DNA of 8,736 bases. Origin: Bacteroidales bacterium UBA4318 (GTDB lineage Bacteria; Bacteroidota; Bacteroidia; Bacteroidales; UBA932). Positions 6,879 to 8,736 of this stretch are shown piece by piece. The notes under the pieces were generated by a model. That model was not told the DNA's origin. It saw only the letters and a program-made list of their open reading frames with translations, and searched no databases. How positions within the stretch are numbered: position 1 is the stretch's first letter; each line of letters starts with the position of its first letter. The stretch covers positions 1-8,736 of the forward strand of contig DGUE01000188.1 of assembly GCA_002393895.1 (NCBI GenBank). The letters are read 5' to 3'. The position numbers were made by a program, and so were the translations under genes.

Positions 6879-8027
6879 ATGGATCCTGCATTCATTTACT
6901 ACAAACCGGTCACCGGCAAAAACAACATCGGCCGCAGGAGCGAGCAGACTGTTGTCGCCAATCTCCTGGACCAGGGCGAGAACGTGGTGATCTATGAGCC
7001 TGCCAAGACCGGCAAGAAGTCGCTTCTGCAGCAGACCTTCCTGAACATGCGCATCTCCGGCAAGGTTTTCATTACCGCAGAACTGCCCATGCTCCAGGTC
7101 CGCAGCACGGAAGAGTTTCTGCTCGGCTTCGGCTCGGCCCTCATCCGCGCCATCGCCACCACCCCGGACGAGTACGCACACATAGTGCGCGACTGCCTCC
7201 CGGACACGCATTTCGTGTTCGACCCGGACATCTACGCCAGGGCCGACGAGGTGCTGTCGCTCAGCTGGAGCATAGACGAAAACGACATCCGCTCCATGCT
7301 CGGGCTCCCCTGGCGCATCGCCGCCGTCACCGGCCGCAAAATCTACATGGTGCTGGACGAATTCCAGAACATCTGTTTCCTCGAGGACTGGGAGAGATTC
7401 TTGAAGCTTTTCGAAGAGACGCTGAAGGCCAACCAGAGCGGGCTCTGCAACTTCGTTTTCCTGGGCTCGGCGGTGAACGCGATGAAGCAGATCTTCGAAG
7501 AGAAAGTGTTCTTCCACCGTCAGGTCAACCACGTGATTATCAGCGATATAGATTCCAGGGAAATAACAGACCACATAGTGCGCGGATTCCTCACCAGCGG
7601 CAAGGTTATCGACCGGGACCTGATGATGAGCGTGGCCAAGCGATTCCAGAACAACATCTGGTATATCAACCACTTCGCATCCATCTGCGATCATCTCACC
7701 AAGGGCTACATCACCGACGCCACCCTCCAGGAGGCGCTGGACATGCTCATCTCCATCCATGAACCCCGCTTCAAGGAGATGGTCTCCGACCTCACCGGCT
7801 TCCAGGTTTCGCTGCTGAAGGCCACCCTGGACGGATGCAAGCGCTTCAGTTCTTCGGAAGTGATCGAGCGCTACCGGCTCCACTCCTCTGCCAACGTGCG
7901 CAGGCTCAAGGATGCCCTCTGCAAGAAGGAAATCATCACCTTCGGCGAGAACGACGAGCCGCGTGTGCTGGACCCGCTTTTCGAGTATTGGCTGAGGAAG
8001 TATTACTTTAAGATGAAAGACGAATGA
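6879..8027 (+). CDS. P-loop ATPase of the ATPase_2 / archaeal-type family with C-terminal winged helix
   Basis: A 382-residue protein with the layout of STAND-like ATPase_2 proteins. It has an N-terminal RR-E/Q block (19-23), a P-loop region (40-50), Walker B IYMVLDEFQN (155-164, D160 and E161), a sensor-like FVFLGSAVN (193-200) and a possible arginine finger R214. A lid follows, then a C-terminal winged-helix region (about 305-377) ending DPLFEYWLRKYYF, a family signature. The P-loop is odd: EPAKTGKKS has E40 where the first Gly is expected and K47 where Ser/Thr should coordinate Mg. K46 and the Walker B acids are present. No membrane segment is seen. The ATG at 6879 is chosen because an in-frame TTG at 6852 lies inside the -7 promoter box. 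Its stop overlaps the sirtuin start (ATGA). The function is unknown; such proteins are numerous in Bacteroidetes and a DNA-related or signalling role is only a guess. Confidence 0.85.
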   Translation: MDPAFIYYKPVTGKNNIGRRSEQTVVANLLDQGENVVIYEPAKTGKKSLLQQTFLNMRISGKVFITAELPMLQVRSTEEFLLGFGSALIRAIATTPDEYAHIVRDCLPDTHFVFDPDIYARADEVLSLSWSIDENDIRSMLGLPWRIAAVTGRKIYMVLDEFQNICFLEDWERFLKLFEETLKANQSGLCNFVFLGSAVNAMKQIFEEKVFFHRQVNHVIISDIDSREITDHIVRGFLTSGKVIDRDLMMSVAKRFQNNIWYINHFASICDHLTKGYITDATLQEALDMLISIHEPRFKEMVSDLTGFQVSLLKATLDGCKRFSSSEVIERYRLHSSANVRRLKDALCKKEIITFGENDEPRVLDPLFEYWLRKYYFKMKDE

Positions 8028-8725
8028 AAAAGAGGATAGCAGTTCTTACCGGGGCCGGCGTGAGCGCCGAGTCCGGCCTGGGGACCTACCGGGACAACGG
8101 AGGCCTCTGGGACAATTACGACCCCATGGAAGTGGCATCCATCGAAGGATGGTACCGGGACCGCAGCAAGGTGCTGGAGTTCTACAATATGCAGAGGGAG
8201 CATCTTCGCAACGCCAAACCCAACGATGCCCACAGGGCGATAGCGGACCTGGAGAAGGATTACATAGTGGACGTGATCACGCAAAACGTTGATAATCTGC
8301 ACGAAAGGGCCGGCAGCACGCACGTGGTTCACCTTCACGGAGAGGCCACCAAGGTGAGGCCCGAGAACTGCTACAACGACAACGACGGATTCAGCGAGAG
8401 GCAGGTCTTCGACGTGGGCTACGATGCCGTGCACCTTGGCGACAAGGCCCCGAACGGAGTGCAGCTCCGCCCGCACATAGTCTTTTTCGGCGAGGCAGTG
8501 CCCAAGATGGAGCAGGCCATCGACCTGGTTTCCAGGGCGGACATAGTGCTGATAGTGGGCACTTCGCTGCAGGTATATCCCGCCGCCGGGCTGTACCGCT
8601 ATGCATCCGCGGAGGCGCCCATCTACATCATAGACCCGGCAGACGTGCCCCTGTGGGACAATCGCATAGTCCATATCCGCAAAGTGGCCACCGAAGGAAT
8701 GAAAGATTTCGTGCAGATGTTGTAG
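8024..8725 (+). CDS. SIR2-family NAD-dependent protein deacylase lacking zinc cysteines
   Basis: A 233-residue sirtuin that should remove acyl groups from lysines using NAD, in the cytoplasm. NAD-binding GAGVSAESG (10-18), TYRDNGGLW (21-29), TQNVDNLHERAG (86-97), catalytic H105 in HLHGE, the substrate-binding RPHIVFFGE (149-157) and GTSLQVYPAAGL (179-190) are all present, so an active enzyme is likely. The small zinc-binding module (about 108-147) has a single cysteine (C116) instead of four, so it cannot hold zinc in the usual way; zinc-less bacterial sirtuins of this type are known. At the site that reads acidic acyl groups in SIRT5 and E. coli CobB (Tyr-x-x-Arg), this protein has Y54 but Q57. 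The ATG overlaps the ATPase stop by four bases. The stop is 11 bases from the window end, so no terminator is visible. Confidence 0.92.
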   Translation: MKKRIAVLTGAGVSAESGLGTYRDNGGLWDNYDPMEVASIEGWYRDRSKVLEFYNMQREHLRNAKPNDAHRAIADLEKDYIVDVITQNVDNLHERAGSTHVVHLHGEATKVRPENCYNDNDGFSERQVFDVGYDAVHLGDKAPNGVQLRPHIVFFGEAVPKMEQAIDLVSRADIVLIVGTSLQVYPAAGLYRYASAEAPIYIIDPADVPLWDNRIVHIRKVATEGMKDFVQML

Positions 8726-8736
8726 TTTCAGAAAAA

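Noticed and set aside
6846..7883. Long minus-strand open frame opposite the ATPase (and 8003-8674 opposite the sirtuin)
   Set aside because: Both are codon-aligned antisense shadows of well-supported genes, with Val/His/Glu-rich composition typical of such frames.
6879..8725. Calling the ATPase-sirtuin pair an anti-phage defence island
   Set aside because: The sirtuin has CobB-type deacylase features rather than a NAD-depleting effector layout. There is no nuclease, transposase, integrase or other defence gene nearby, and the divergent neighbour is a ribosomal operon.

Overview
The window looks like chromosomal DNA from a GC-rich member of the Bacteroidetes, most likely Bacteroidales. Three things point there: promoters of the Bacteroidetes type (-7 box TAnnTTTG, -33 box TTTG) with no strong Shine-Dalgarno sites; a large outer-membrane beta-barrel protein of a Bacteroidetes-specific family; and a membrane-anchored PASTA protein placed directly before rluD. 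The genus cannot be fixed from the sequence.

Left and centre (about 6800 down to 1, minus strand): one tightly packed, probably co-transcribed run rplU - rpmA - serS - ruvC - outer-membrane beta-barrel protein - PASTA protein - rluD (cut by the left edge). Gaps are 5, 3, -8 (overlap), 34, 34 and 5 bases. It mixes translation (L21, L27, seryl-tRNA synthetase, 23S pseudouridine synthase), recombination (RuvC) and envelope functions. No convincing terminator separates the genes. A 5' leader of about 90 bases with two hairpins precedes rplU.

Intergenic region 6712-6878: two divergent promoters share the same extended -7 box as a perfect 10-bp inverted repeat, with a third near-copy between them.

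Right (6879-8725, plus strand): a two-gene unit with a 4-base ATGA overlap. It encodes a winged-helix P-loop ATPase of the ATPase_2/archaeal-type family with a damaged Walker A motif, and a sirtuin deacylase that lacks the zinc-binding cysteines. Only 11 bases follow the sirtuin stop, so the end of this operon is unseen.

Most of the window is ordinary housekeeping sequence. The least explained parts are the ATPase-sirtuin pair, the rplU leader with its symmetric divergent promoters, and the Gly-Pro repeat tail on the outer-membrane protein. No tRNA, rRNA, insertion sequence or CRISPR array was seen.
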